Source: Aequorivita sp. UBA3180
Lineage (GTDB): Bacteria > Bacteroidota > Bacteroidia > Flavobacteriales > Flavobacteriaceae
Assembly (NCBI GenBank): GCA_002364215.1
Contig: DEXQ01000015.1
Span: 1-64,000, forward strand
Length of the DNA: 64,000 nucleotides
Direction: 5' to 3'
Under the pieces are notes generated by a model. The model had not been told where the DNA came from. It saw nothing but the letters and a program-made list of their open reading frames with translations, and made no database searches. Position 1 is the first letter of the stretch, and the number at the start of each line of letters is the position of its first letter. The translations under genes and the position numbers were made by a program. This document shows, piece by piece, positions 32,221 through 42,357 of the stretch.

Positions 32221-33339
32221 ATGAAATACTACCTCATAGCAGGCGAAGCGTCGGGAGATCTTCACGGAGCCAATTTAATGAAAGCCTTAAAAAAGGAAGA
32301 CCCCGAAGCGGATTTTCGCTTTTGGGGCGGTGATTTGATGCGGGAGGTTGGCGGCACCGAGGTAAAACATTATCGGGAACTTGCCTTTATGGGCTTTGCA
32401 GAGGTAGTACTAAACCTTCGAACTATTTTTAAAAATATCAAATTCTGCAAAAAGGATATTGAGCACTTCAATCCCGATGTAATTATTTTTATTGACTATC
32501 CCGGCTTCAACTTTCGGATTATGAAATGGGCGCGGAAGAAAGGCTATAAAACGCATTATTACATTTCCCCACAAATATGGGCCTGGAAGGAAGGCCGTAT
32601 AAAAGACATAAAACGCGATGTGGACCAGATGTACGTTATCCTTCCTTTTGAAAAGGATTTTTACGAAGAAAAACACAACTTTCCCGTACATTTTGTAGGC
32701 CATCCCTTGATTGATGCCATTTACAACAGAACCCAAGTAATTCCGAAAACATTCAGAAAAGAAAACGGACTGGACCATAGGCCTATAATAGCACTGCTTC
32801 CCGGCAGCCGAAAGCAGGAAATAAAAAAAATGCTGGAAATAATGATTTCGGTGGCAAAGGATTTTAAGGAATACCAATTCGTAATTGCCGGAGCACCTAG
32901 CCAGGAAAAGTCATTTTATGAAAGTTTTCTCAGTACAAAAAACATACATTTTGTAGCAAATAAAACTTATGACCTATTAAGTATTTCAGAAGCTGCCCTA
33001 GTTACGTCAGGCACGGCTACACTTGAAACAGCTCTTTTTAAAGTGCCGCAAGTGGTTTGCTACAAAGGCAGCCGAATTAGCTATGAAATTGCCAAACGTG
33101 TGATTAAGTTGGAATACATTTCACTGGTAAATCTAATCCTCGACAAAACGGTTGTTACCGAACTTATCCAAACCGAATTCAACACAAAAAGACTAAAGGA
33201 AGAACTTACAAAGATTTTGGATCCGTATAAACGAGCCACTATGTTTTTGGATTATTACGAACTGGAAAAAGCACTCGGTGGCCGTGGCGCAAGTGAAAAC
33301 ACGGCCAAACTAATCTATACTGCCGTAAAGGGAATGTAA
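32221..33339 (+). CDS. lpxB: Lipid-A-disaccharide synthase
   Basis: The 372-aa GT19 glycosyltransferase condenses UDP-diacylglucosamine with lipid X to make the lipid A disaccharide at the inner face of the membrane. It has the LpxB signatures YYLIAGEASGDLHGANLM at the start, FWGGDLMREVGG, YISPQIWAWKEGR near 117-129, FVGHPLIDA near 159-167 and LLPGSRKQEI near 195-204. Start and length fit the family. It is followed 44 bases later by a C40-peptidase gene. Confidence 0.95.
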   Translation: MKYYLIAGEASGDLHGANLMKALKKEDPEADFRFWGGDLMREVGGTEVKHYRELAFMGFAEVVLNLRTIFKNIKFCKKDIEHFNPDVIIFIDYPGFNFRIMKWARKKGYKTHYYISPQIWAWKEGRIKDIKRDVDQMYVILPFEKDFYEEKHNFPVHFVGHPLIDAIYNRTQVIPKTFRKENGLDHRPIIALLPGSRKQEIKKMLEIMISVAKDFKEYQFVIAGAPSQEKSFYESFLSTKNIHFVANKTYDLLSISEAALVTSGTATLETALFKVPQVVCYKGSRISYEIAKRVIKLEYISLVNLILDKTVVTELIQTEFNTKRLKEELTKILDPYKRATMFLDYYELEKALGGRGASENTAKLIYTAVKGM

Positions 33340-33383
33340 ATAAATTTTTATACTTTTAAACCTTCATCCCCTATTTTCTATCG

Positions 33384-33974
33384 ATGCGCAAACTACTTTT
33401 TCTTTCTTTTTTTGCTTTATTCCTCATATCCTGCGGAAGTACAAAAAACACTGGTAAAATTCCAGAGGCCATAATAGGAAAGAACGAAACAAGAACTAAA
33501 ACCACTCGAAAGGTAAGTCCGCACAAAAACAATAAAATTGTAACAAAAAGAGATGACGAAAACGCTTCGGAAGTCATAGAAGAAAGCTCCAAAGAAATTA
33601 AGAAGGGAATTATAGATTACGCAAAAACCTTTGAGGGAACACGCTATAAATTTGGTGGAACTACAGATGCTGGCATGGATTGTTCTGGCTTAGTCTTTAC
33701 CGCTTTTCAAAAGGAAAACATTACACTTCCCAGAATTTCGCGTGATATGGCTACAAAAGGAATCCTTATTTCCTTTAAGGATATAGAAGAAGGCGATTTG
33801 GTATTCTTCAAAACCAGTAGCAGAAACACCATAAACCACGTAGGTTTGGTAGTAGAGGCGAAGCGCGGCGAAGTAAAATTTATCCACTCCACCACCCGTG
33901 CCGGGGTTATCATTTCATCGCTAGACGAGGATTACTGGAAAAAAGCTTTTGTGGAAGTACGCCGGGTTATTTAA
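33384..33974 (+). CDS. NlpC/P60 (C40) peptidase lipoprotein
   Basis: The 196-aa protein has a lipoprotein signal (LFLISC17) followed by a basic linker and an NlpC/P60 domain (about 75-196). The catalytic Cys100 (GMDCSGLVF), His152 (NHVGLV) and a third polar residue His168 (IHST) are all present, so it should be an active gamma-D-glutamyl-diamino-acid-type peptidoglycan hydrolase. It should sit in the outer membrane facing the wall. It is preceded by lpxB and followed by comEC in an order seen in other flavobacteria. Confidence 0.9.
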   Translation: MRKLLFLSFFALFLISCGSTKNTGKIPEAIIGKNETRTKTTRKVSPHKNNKIVTKRDDENASEVIEESSKEIKKGIIDYAKTFEGTRYKFGGTTDAGMDCSGLVFTAFQKENITLPRISRDMATKGILISFKDIEEGDLVFFKTSSRNTINHVGLVVEAKRGEVKFIHSTTRAGVIISSLDEDYWKKAFVEVRRVI

Positions 33975-34073
33975 TTTTCGGTTTCAGCAATTTTGTATTT
34001 TCAAAATATATTATTTAATTTTAATTCAATTCTCCCCAGTAAATTTTAAGTAGAACACTTAAAAGATCGGGGC

Positions 34074-36098
34074 ATGAAATTCATCAACTTTGCAATAGTA
34101 AGGTTTTCGGCTTTCCTTGTGCTGGGTATTCTCGCAGCACAATACTTTCCTTTTAATATTTTTTCACTTCATTATCTTTTTATAATCCTAGCGATAGTTA
34201 CAAGCCTATGGCTTTGGTCCCGGAAGCAATTGATTCAGCAGGTTTACTTCGGAATAGCTACATATCTCTGTTTTTTTTCCATTGGTTATTTTACGCATCA
34301 AATTCGGCTTCCACAATTTCAACCTAAACATTATTCGCACTTTATTTCGGAAAACAAAACAGATCTAGTCCAGCTGAAAATAACCCAGAGCTTAAAGCCC
34401 GATAAATACTATGTCAAGTATTTTGCAACTGTAAGCGCAATAAATAACAAACCTGCAACGGGAAAAATCTTACTTAATCTTTCTAAAGATTCTATAACAA
34501 AATCTTTTTCACCCGATGAGATTGTGCTTGTATATGCCTCAATTACCGACATTCCGAAACCGCTGAATCCGCACCAATTTGATTATTCAAAATATACGAA
34601 ATCATTAGGTGTCTATGGACAGTTACGCTTTTCATCAACAGAAATTCTAAAAACACAAACAGGTTCCAGAACCTCAATGGGAATTGCGCAAAACTTACGC
34701 GCATATATAGTTGCTAAACTTCAAAATACAAACCTTAAAACTGATGAACGCGCAATTCTACAAGCGCTAATTTTAGGTGAAAAAAAAGACATTGACAAAA
34801 GCCTGTACAACGAATACGCCGCTGCGGGAGCTGTGCATATTTTGGCGGTTTCGGGGCTCCACGTGGGTATATTATATATTATTCTGGCATTTGTTTTTAA
34901 ACCCTTTTTACAATGGAAATATGGCGTCTTCTTTCAAGCTATATTAATTGTTATACTTCTATGGGGTTTTGCATTACTTTCTGGACTATCGCCTTCAGTT
35001 ACACGAGCTGTAACAATGTTCAGCTTCTTTGCAATGGCCAAACTTTTTGACAGAGAGACAAATTCCATAAACACATTATTCCTTTCATTTTTCACGCTAT
35101 TGATCATCAATCCTCTTTGGTTGTTTCAGGTTGGTTTTCAACTTAGCTATTTGGCAGTCTTCTTTATCGTTTGGCTACAACCAATTTTTTATAAAGTAGG
35201 CTATTCAAAATATTGGCTCGTCCGGAAAACTTGGGGAATCGTGTCCGTTACCATTTGTGCACAAATTGGGGTTTTACCGTTAAGTCTATACTATTTCCAC
35301 CAATTCCCGGGATTGTTTTTACTCACCAATATCGTAGTGCTTCCATTTTTAACCATTTTAATGTGTGGCGGAATATTGATTGTGTTTTTGGCGAGTTTTG
35401 ACAGCTTGCCCAATTGGCTGGCTGAGAGTTATAATTTTTTGATTGAAGGCCTTAATGGTTTTGTCCACTGGGTTGCAGTGCAGGACGAGTTTCTCTTTAA
35501 GGAAATCCACTTCTCTACATTAAAAGTCTTGGGAACCTATTTTTTCATTATTGCCCTAGCACTACTTCTGAAAAAGATAAACTATCATAGGTTGGTACTT
35601 TCATTAGTGGCAATTGCAACAATAGTTTCAATTTATAGTTATGATGAATTCAGGTATTCTGGTAATCAATTGGTAATATTTCAGAAAAGCAAAAAAACGT
35701 TGATAGGTTATAAAAACGGAAAACATTTGACGGTTTTTAAAAGTGATAGTATTTCAAATACTTCTGAAATATATCCTCTTAAATCATTCAAAACTGCTTT
35801 AAACATTAATTCCTATTCAGAAAAAAAGATTCCAGGATTCTTTAGCTATGATAATAGAAGCATTCTCGTTTTAGATAGTTTAGGGGTCTTTCCCAAATCA
35901 ACGAAGGTACATACAATTCTGCTCACGAACAGTCCAAAAATAAACCTCAATCGACTAATCGACAGCTTACAGCCCAACCAAATTATTGCCGATGGCAGTA
36001 ACTATTATTCCTATGTAAAACGCTGGGAAAAAACTTGTAAACTAAAAAAGCTCCCGTTCCGTTATACCGCAAAACAAGGAGCTTTCCCAATAGAATAG
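34074..36098 (+). CDS. comEC: ComEC/Rec2-type DNA-uptake channel
   Basis: The 674-aa inner-membrane protein has the N-terminal DUF4131 region (about 30-190) with two or three membrane segments, an extracytoplasmic domain, and a ComEC/Rec2 channel domain (about 225-500) with EYAAAGAVHILAVSGLHVGI near 251-270 and SGLSPSVTRAVTMF near 305. The last 150 residues are soluble but lack the HxHxDH metallo-beta-lactamase motif, as usual in Bacteroidota. It would move single-stranded DNA into the cell during natural transformation. Confidence 0.9.
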   Translation: MKFINFAIVRFSAFLVLGILAAQYFPFNIFSLHYLFIILAIVTSLWLWSRKQLIQQVYFGIATYLCFFSIGYFTHQIRLPQFQPKHYSHFISENKTDLVQLKITQSLKPDKYYVKYFATVSAINNKPATGKILLNLSKDSITKSFSPDEIVLVYASITDIPKPLNPHQFDYSKYTKSLGVYGQLRFSSTEILKTQTGSRTSMGIAQNLRAYIVAKLQNTNLKTDERAILQALILGEKKDIDKSLYNEYAAAGAVHILAVSGLHVGILYIILAFVFKPFLQWKYGVFFQAILIVILLWGFALLSGLSPSVTRAVTMFSFFAMAKLFDRETNSINTLFLSFFTLLIINPLWLFQVGFQLSYLAVFFIVWLQPIFYKVGYSKYWLVRKTWGIVSVTICAQIGVLPLSLYYFHQFPGLFLLTNIVVLPFLTILMCGGILIVFLASFDSLPNWLAESYNFLIEGLNGFVHWVAVQDEFLFKEIHFSTLKVLGTYFFIIALALLLKKINYHRLVLSLVAIATIVSIYSYDEFRYSGNQLVIFQKSKKTLIGYKNGKHLTVFKSDSISNTSEIYPLKSFKTALNINSYSEKKIPGFFSYDNRSILVLDSLGVFPKSTKVHTILLTNSPKINLNRLIDSLQPNQIIADGSNYYSYVKRWEKTCKLKKLPFRYTAKQGAFPIE

Positions 36099-36125
36099 CC
36101 CGAATATGAAACCGAAATGGCTATA

Positions 36126-36659
36126 CTAAAATGTAGGTTTAAAATTCTTTTGATATTCTTCCCATGCTTCGGTAGTTGTTATTTTTAAATAATCGTCCGT
36201 ATGTATCATTTTTAGGAAAATTTCCAGTTGGGGAGGTGTTCTGTAACCTGGTACCGCTTGGATTAGCTTGCCTTCTTCCGTAAAAAAAACAACACTGGGA
36301 TAGGCGTTAACTTTTAAGGCATGTGCAAATAAATGCTGTGAGTTTCTGCCTTTTCTCGCTGGATCATAATTGGGGTTTGTATAGGTAAAATCATTAAAGG
36401 TTACCTCTTCAGTCCCTTCAGCATTAAACTTAACCGCATAATAGTTTTTGTTTAAATATTCAATTACATCCGCATCGCTAAAGGTGTTTTTATCGAGCAT
36501 TTTGCAGGGGCCGCACCAAGTGGTATAAACGTCCATAAAAATCTTTTTTGGTTCTTTCTTTTGGGCGGCAAGCGCTTCGTTCATGGTCATCCAATTAATT
36601 TTTTGCGAATGGACCGTACCTGCGGAAACAATAAGTAAAAAGAGTAATAAATATTTCAT
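36126..36659 (-). CDS. Secreted thioredoxin-family protein
   Basis: The 177-aa protein has a signal peptide (MKYLLLFLLIVSAGTVHSQ) and a thioredoxin-fold domain with the redox motif WCGPC (Cys49, Cys52) and the cis-Pro loop AYPSVVFF. Residues ESWEEYQKNF-like at the end suggest the DUF255/thioredoxin_7 subgroup. It probably reduces or isomerises disulfides in the periplasm. A longer frame from an ATG at 36707 runs through the terminator hairpin of the neighbouring gene, so the start at 36659 is used. Confidence 0.88.
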   Translation of the reverse strand: MKYLLLFLLIVSAGTVHSQKINWMTMNEALAAQKKEPKKIFMDVYTTWCGPCKMLDKNTFSDADVIEYLNKNYYAVKFNAEGTEEVTFNDFTYTNPNYDPARKGRNSQHLFAHALKVNAYPSVVFFTEEGKLIQAVPGYRTPPQLEIFLKMIHTDDYLKITTTEAWEEYQKNFKPTF

Positions 36660-36694
36660 TATAAATGCTTTAGTAATTTTAAATATTTGAAACA

Positions 36695-36723
36695 AAAAGC
36701 GTTCCATAAAAAGGAACGCTTTT
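36695..36723 (-). terminator. Terminator of the DPP IV-POT-POT unit
   Basis: AAAAGCGTTCC and GGAACGCTTTT form a perfect 11-bp stem with a 7-base loop; on the minus strand it ends in TTTTTG. It lies 21 bases past the stop of the second POT gene. Confidence 0.85.
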
Positions 36724-36743
36724 ATATTAAAAAGTATTGTGTA

Positions 36744-38534
36744 TTAACGAATGCCGTGCATTAATTTTTTTAGAACAGGGTTCAGCAACATCGAAATAAC
36801 GCCAACACTAATAGGTATTAAGGTGAATATCAGGAAGAACGTCCCCATAGAATATTCTGCAGAAATCTTATCAATCATCCCTCCCATAGTATTGGCAGCT
36901 TTTTGGCCCACAGCAATGGCAAGGTACCATACTCCAAACATAAATCCAATCATGCGCGCGGGTACCAATTTACTTAAATAGGACAAGCCCAAAGGCGACA
37001 GACACAACTCGCCCATTGTGTGCATTAAATAAGCCAAAATAAGGAATACCATGCTCACTTTTGCGGTCATTGCCCCGGGGGGAATATCTGAAGCACCATA
37101 TGAAAGTATTGCAAAACCCAAGCCCAACATAATAAGACCAATACCATATTTTACGGCTGCGCTGGGGTTGTACTTGCTCTCCCACCATTTTGAAAATATA
37201 GGTGCGAGCGTAATTATAAAGAATGAATTTAAAATCCCGAACCATGTGGCATCCACCTGTAATTCTGTTTGATTAAACTTATCGTACAGCCTATAAATTA
37301 CCAAGCCCCAAATACCGATAAAAGCAATAACCAATGCTATATTGGACATTGCAATTCTATTATGCGTTTTCTTTACCAACAAATAAATAACCCAAGAAAT
37401 AATAATTAAAGGAACGGTCGTTAGTAGCGCATCTATTATTTTGAAAATCATAGCAGAATTCCCAGTTAGGTCTCTATCGGTATAATCCTGTGCAAAAAGT
37501 GTCATAGAACCCAATGACTGTTCAAAAAATGCAAAAAAGAAAACCGTGAACAGCCCGAAAATGGAAACTGCAATCAATCTATCCCGAACGATTGGCAAAT
37601 AACGAGCAATACGCGTCACCAATAAAATTAGGAACATTGCCAATGCTGCAAGAACAACTATGTTTGTTCCGCTCATTCCACCAATCTCAAAAGGCACCAG
37701 AGAAGTGTCGTATATTTTTTCTAAAGGATCATTGAAAAGATATAGCAAACCACCAATGGATGACAGTACAATCAAAACATAATCAAAGATCGTGAACGGA
37801 TTCAGTTTGATTGGTGCCACTTCTACTCCGTCTTCACGTAATTCGGGTCTTTCTTCATTTATATTCTGGGGGATTTCTACTTCGTGTACTTTAGAAGGTT
37901 TTGCACCCACATTCCCAAAAATTTTACCTGCCAATAAAAATTGAAGCATTCCAAAAAACATAAAAATTCCCGCAAGCCCAAAGCCCCAAGACCATCCATA
38001 ATTTTCAGCCAAATAACCGCAAAGCATCATTCCGAAGAAAGCTCCGGCATTCACACCCATATAAAAGATTGTATAAGCACCGTCTTTTTTGGATTCCTTG
38101 CCTTTGTACATTTCAGATATGATGGAAGTAATATTCGGCTTAAAGAATCCTGTACCAATTACTAAAAGAGCAAGGCCCAAGTAAAATGAAGCAGTGGTTT
38201 CCAGCGCCATGGAGGCGTGGCCTAGTGTCATAATAACGCAACCCAAAACCACTGCCATACGGTACCCCGTAATTTTATCTGCTATCCAACCTCCAATGAT
38301 AGGAGTTAAATATAAAAGCGAAGCATAGGTTCCAATAAGTGCCAACGCATGCTCGCGTGGCCATTCCCAACCGGGATTGTCACTCAAAATTGGGGCGGTT
38401 AAAAACAACACCAAAAGAATACGCATTCCGTAAAAGGAAAAACGCTCCCACATTTCAGTAAAAAAAAGTATAAACAATCCCGCGGGATGCCCTAAAACTT
38501 TGTCTTTAAACAGATTTTCTATATCAGTGTTCAT
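36744..38534 (-). CDS. POT-family di/tripeptide:H+ symporter (second copy)
   Basis: The 596-aa transporter has about 14 membrane segments and the POT/PTR2 signatures: an ExxER-like FFTEMWERFSFYGMR in the first segment, GGWIADKITGYRMAV and FYMGVNAGAFFGMMLCGYLA. A long cytoplasmic loop near 215-250 separates the halves. It should import peptides with protons. It lies 34 bases after the first POT gene, 28 bases after DPP IV, all on one strand, and is followed by a strong terminator. Confidence 0.92.
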   Translation of the reverse strand: MNTDIENLFKDKVLGHPAGLFILFFTEMWERFSFYGMRILLVLFLTAPILSDNPGWEWPREHALALIGTYASLLYLTPIIGGWIADKITGYRMAVVLGCVIMTLGHASMALETTASFYLGLALLVIGTGFFKPNITSIISEMYKGKESKKDGAYTIFYMGVNAGAFFGMMLCGYLAENYGWSWGFGLAGIFMFFGMLQFLLAGKIFGNVGAKPSKVHEVEIPQNINEERPELREDGVEVAPIKLNPFTIFDYVLIVLSSIGGLLYLFNDPLEKIYDTSLVPFEIGGMSGTNIVVLAALAMFLILLVTRIARYLPIVRDRLIAVSIFGLFTVFFFAFFEQSLGSMTLFAQDYTDRDLTGNSAMIFKIIDALLTTVPLIIISWVIYLLVKKTHNRIAMSNIALVIAFIGIWGLVIYRLYDKFNQTELQVDATWFGILNSFFIITLAPIFSKWWESKYNPSAAVKYGIGLIMLGLGFAILSYGASDIPPGAMTAKVSMVFLILAYLMHTMGELCLSPLGLSYLSKLVPARMIGFMFGVWYLAIAVGQKAANTMGGMIDKISAEYSMGTFFLIFTLIPISVGVISMLLNPVLKKLMHGIR

Positions 38535-38568
38535 CGGTATTTGTTTTGGTTAAATTGTTTCTGAAAAA

Positions 38569-39972
38569 TTAGTGAGGCTTGTTAATATCTGGATCTGCAA
38601 GTTCAAAAGGCTCGTTGTCGTGAAGTTCACGCTCATTATCCTCAGCACCGTGCGTAAGTTTTTCCAGTTTCTTTCTTATCAATAAAACCAATAACCCAAA
38701 GGCAACACAGAACACTGCAATTCCCGTAAATACAGTATATTCACCTAAATCAGAGGCTGATTCTCCTAAAAGTCCGGCTACTTTATTTCCAAAACCAGTC
38801 ATCGCAAAGTATACCCCCATCATTAAAGAAGCATATTTTAGTGGTGCCAATTTCGTAATATATGAAAGCGCAACTGGCGACAAACATAATTCTCCTACGG
38901 TATGAAACAAATAAGCCAGTACCAACCAGTACATAGCTGATGCACCATCACTGTTAAACTGTGCAGCGGCTGCGGTCATAAAGAAGAAACCCATTCCCAT
39001 AATTATCAAGCCCAGACACATTTTGAAAAGTGAAGTGGAAACTTTTCCTTTTAGTTTTCTCTTTGCCCAATATGCAGCAACTGTTGTACCCAAAATAATA
39101 ATAAACATAGCATTAAGCGATTGAAACCATGAAGCTGGCACTTCCCAGCCCATCAACATTCTATCGGTTTTTTCAGAAGCGTAAATATTCATTAAACCCC
39201 CAGCTTGTTCAAAGGCTCCCCAAAAAACTATAACCAGTATAAAAGAGATGAACAGCACAACCATTCTGTCCTTTTCAACTTTAGAAAGCGGTCTTTTCAT
39301 TGCCGCTTTTTCTTCAGGATCAATAGATTTGTTGGTATTATTTCCAACATATTTTAAATGTTTCTGACCCACTAAATATTGAAGTAATCCCAAAGCCATA
39401 CCTATAGCAGCAAGTCCGAAACCGTAGTGCCAGCCATAAACTTCACCTACATACCCCACAATTAAGCTGGATAGAAAAGCGCCTATATTAATACCAATAT
39501 AAAAAATAGTGAAACCCTTATCTCTTCTAATGTCACCAGTTTTATACAAACCACCAACCATAGTTGAAATATTTGGCTTTAACATCCCCACACCCGCTAT
39601 AATCAAGCCAAGACCACTGTAGAATGCCCACATTTCTTCTATGGAAAGAACGCCATGTCCTGCTACCAAAAGAATACCACCTACAAGTACGGATTGCTTC
39701 TGCCCCATAAATTTATCGGCAATCCATCCTCCTGGAATGGAAGCAACGTAAACAAGCATGGTATAAGTTCCGTATAATGAAAGTGCTTCGGCGTTTGTCC
39801 ACCCTAATCCTGGATTATCGCTGGTTGCCTCTGCAACCAAATAAAGTACCAAAATGGCGCGCATTCCGTAATAGGAGAAACGTTCCCACATTTCGGTAAA
39901 GAACAAGATATAAAGACCTACTGGGTGGCCAAATAATTCCTTTTGCTTTTGATATTGAAGAGCTTCTGACAT
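38569..39972 (-). CDS. POT-family di/tripeptide:H+ symporter (first copy)
   Basis: The 467-aa transporter has about 12-13 membrane segments and the POT signatures FFTEMWERFSYYGMRAIL, GGWIADKFMGQKQSV and FYIGINIGAFLSSLIVGYVG. It is shorter than its neighbour mainly by lacking the extra helices in the centre. It lies 28 bases after the DPP IV stop and 34 bases before the second POT gene, so the three are likely one operon. Its C-terminus is acidic. Confidence 0.92.
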   Translation of the reverse strand: MSEALQYQKQKELFGHPVGLYILFFTEMWERFSYYGMRAILVLYLVAEATSDNPGLGWTNAEALSLYGTYTMLVYVASIPGGWIADKFMGQKQSVLVGGILLVAGHGVLSIEEMWAFYSGLGLIIAGVGMLKPNISTMVGGLYKTGDIRRDKGFTIFYIGINIGAFLSSLIVGYVGEVYGWHYGFGLAAIGMALGLLQYLVGQKHLKYVGNNTNKSIDPEEKAAMKRPLSKVEKDRMVVLFISFILVIVFWGAFEQAGGLMNIYASEKTDRMLMGWEVPASWFQSLNAMFIIILGTTVAAYWAKRKLKGKVSTSLFKMCLGLIIMGMGFFFMTAAAAQFNSDGASAMYWLVLAYLFHTVGELCLSPVALSYITKLAPLKYASLMMGVYFAMTGFGNKVAGLLGESASDLGEYTVFTGIAVFCVAFGLLVLLIRKKLEKLTHGAEDNERELHDNEPFELADPDINKPH

Positions 39973-40000
39973 AAGATTAATTATTAGTTAGTGTTGATTT

Positions 40001-42181
40001 TTATAAGTTGTTTTTGATGTAATTGGTCATTAAAGTATAAAGGTGCAATCGTGTATTGCCACCGTAAATACCGTGGTTTTTATCGGGATATATACGCCAA
40101 TCGAATTGCTTATTGGCCTGCACTAAGGCTTCTATCAAACGCATACTGTTTTGAACGTGTACGTTGTCATCAGCACTACCATGTACCAACAGGAATTTTC
40201 CTTTCAAACCCTCAACATGCGACAATGGAGAATTTTCATCATAACCCGAAGCGTTTTCCTGCGGGGTTTGCATATAGCGCTCTGTATAAATGCTGTCATA
40301 AAATCGCCAACTTGTAACTGGTGCAACGGCAATTGCCATTTCAAAAACATCAGGCGCTTGAAACAAAGCGTTTGACGACATAAAGCCTCCGTAGCTCCAG
40401 CCCCAAATTCCGGTGCGGGATGCATCAATGTATGGTAGCTCGCTTAGCTTTTTGGCAACGGCTATTTGGTCCTGCACTTCGTACTTGCCCAATTCCTTTT
40501 GGGTCATTTTTTTGAAATCCCTTCCCTTAAATCCTGTGCCGCGACCGTCCACGCAGGCAATGATAATATCTTGCTCATTGGCTAGCATTTCGTGCCAATA
40601 ATCATTTGTTCCCATCCAACTGTTTGATACATTCTGGGAGCCGGGACCGGAATATTGATATAAAAACAAAGGATACTGCTTGTTTTCATCAAAATCCAGA
40701 GGTTTTATCATATACATATTCAAATTTTCACCATTGATGTTTATGGTTGAAAACTCTTTAGGTGAAATTTTATAGGAAGACAAACGCTCCTTCAAATCAT
40801 TATTATTTTTTATTTCACGAAGCAGTTTGCCAGTCTTAGCCTCGCGAAGCGTGAACACATAGGGTGTTGTTGCGTCTGAAAATGTATTTATAAAATAGGT
40901 ATAATCTGCGCTGAAGTCGGCATCGTTGGTTCCTGTTTGCTGTGTTAGGCGGACTTTGTTTTTGCCGGAAGGAAGTATGGAGTACACATCGCGATTGATG
41001 CTTCCGTTTTCGGTACTTTGGTAATACACGCGGCCCGTGTTCTGATCAAAACCGTAATAGGCAGTTACTTCCCAAGCGCCATTTGTCACTTGGTTTAGTA
41101 GTTTACCATCTTTATCGTATTGGTAAATGTGGTTCCAACCGTCCCTTTCACTGGTCCAGAAAAAACTATTGTTGTTCAAAAAGGTTAGATTGTCTGTAAC
41201 ATCTACGTAGGCATCATCTTTTTCGGCCAAAATTAATTTTGAAGTGTTGTTGGAAGCATCCACAAAAACCAAATCAATCACATTCTGGTGGCGGTTGGTA
41301 AGCTGCACACTCAGCAGTTTATTATCTTGTGTCCACAACAAACGCGGAATGTAGTAGCTATTATATTGCGAAAGGTTTACTTCAGAAGTATTGCCGTTCC
41401 CAAGATCATATATATGCAGGGAAACCTTGGAATTTGCCTCTCCCGCCTTTGGATATTTAAAAGTATCTGCTGAAGGATAGAGTTCGTTGCCGTAAAGATC
41501 CATATTGAAATGCGGCACCTCGGTTTCGTCAAATTTTATATAGGCTAGCCTGTCACCATCCTTACTCCACTCAAAAGCCCGCACAAAGGCGAATTCTTCC
41601 TCATAAACCCAATCGGTAATCCCGTTTATGATACTGTTTTTTTTGCCGTCAGCGGTAATCTGTTTGGTTTCTCCAGTTTTCAAATCTTTTACGTAGAGAT
41701 TGTTTTGATATCCGTAAGCTACTTTACTGCCGTCATTGCTGAAGGTAGGCTCCTGAATTTTATTGGTAGAAACCAAACTGAAGTCTTTAGAAGCAATATC
41801 ATAAACATAATAAGTACCAAGTGATGAGCGTCGGTAAATTTGCTGCAGCTCTGTAGTAAAAAGTATTTTTGACTCGTCTTTGCTAAACTCGTAGGATATC
41901 ACGTAGTTTATGCCTTTTAAATCTGCACTGTTCAACAGGGTTCGTACTTTTTCGCCGCTTTTGTAGTCATAAACATCAACAGTAGAAGCTTTGTTTTGTC
42001 GGTCATAATTGAGCACCGCATATTCCTTTCCGTTGTTCATGGAGTGAAGGGCATCAAGACCTTGGGTTCTAAACGCTCCGCCCCAAATTTCTTCGAGGCT
42101 TATGTTTTTTTGCTGTGCGGTAAGTGCAGTAATAGCTGTTAAAAACAGCAATAAAAAAGGTAGGGAGTGTAATCTTTTCAA
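40001..42181 (-). CDS. Dipeptidyl peptidase IV (S9 family)
   Basis: The 726-aa periplasmic enzyme removes Xaa-Pro dipeptides. A signal peptide (MKRLHSLPFLLLFLTAITALTA, start TTG at 42181) is followed by the DPP IV propeller with the N-terminus-binding Glu pair in WVYEEEFAF and a C-terminal alpha/beta hydrolase domain with Ser596 in GWSYGG, Asp in HGSADDN and His703 in KNHG. A TTG at 42205 gives a longer frame but lies inside a -7-like element (42203-42210). Followed by two POT transporters. Confidence 0.93.
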   Translation of the reverse strand: MKRLHSLPFLLLFLTAITALTAQQKNISLEEIWGGAFRTQGLDALHSMNNGKEYAVLNYDRQNKASTVDVYDYKSGEKVRTLLNSADLKGINYVISYEFSKDESKILFTTELQQIYRRSSLGTYYVYDIASKDFSLVSTNKIQEPTFSNDGSKVAYGYQNNLYVKDLKTGETKQITADGKKNSIINGITDWVYEEEFAFVRAFEWSKDGDRLAYIKFDETEVPHFNMDLYGNELYPSADTFKYPKAGEANSKVSLHIYDLGNGNTSEVNLSQYNSYYIPRLLWTQDNKLLSVQLTNRHQNVIDLVFVDASNNTSKLILAEKDDAYVDVTDNLTFLNNNSFFWTSERDGWNHIYQYDKDGKLLNQVTNGAWEVTAYYGFDQNTGRVYYQSTENGSINRDVYSILPSGKNKVRLTQQTGTNDADFSADYTYFINTFSDATTPYVFTLREAKTGKLLREIKNNNDLKERLSSYKISPKEFSTININGENLNMYMIKPLDFDENKQYPLFLYQYSGPGSQNVSNSWMGTNDYWHEMLANEQDIIIACVDGRGTGFKGRDFKKMTQKELGKYEVQDQIAVAKKLSELPYIDASRTGIWGWSYGGFMSSNALFQAPDVFEMAIAVAPVTSWRFYDSIYTERYMQTPQENASGYDENSPLSHVEGLKGKFLLVHGSADDNVHVQNSMRLIEALVQANKQFDWRIYPDKNHGIYGGNTRLHLYTLMTNYIKNNL

Positions 42182-42202
42182 AGTGTTAAAATTTTGTAAC
42201 GC

Positions 42203-42210
42203 CAAGTTTA
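42203..42210 (-). promoter_or_regulatory. -7-like element upstream of DPP IV
   Basis: The minus strand reads TAAACTTG, 7 of 8 matches to TAnnTTTG. No TTTG at -33. Confidence 0.3.
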
Positions 42211-42357
42211 CTAATTTTTTGTGAAAGTGGGGGCGGTTTTTTTGTTAAATAAGGCGTTGTAACAAATATTAATAGCAATAACAATTAGTTACAACAGCTT
42301 ACAAATTGTATACTTTTGATAACTAAAAACAACTAATAAAGAACAAGAAATTTTCTG

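Noticed and set aside
32410..32877. 155-codon open frame on the minus strand
   Set aside because: Antisense inside lpxB, no start context.
36660..36707. Upstream ATG for the thioredoxin-like gene
   Set aside because: Lies in the terminator hairpin of the POT gene; the signal peptide starts at 36659.
42182..42205. Upstream TTG for the DPP IV gene
   Set aside because: Falls in a -7-like element and breaks the signal-peptide pattern.
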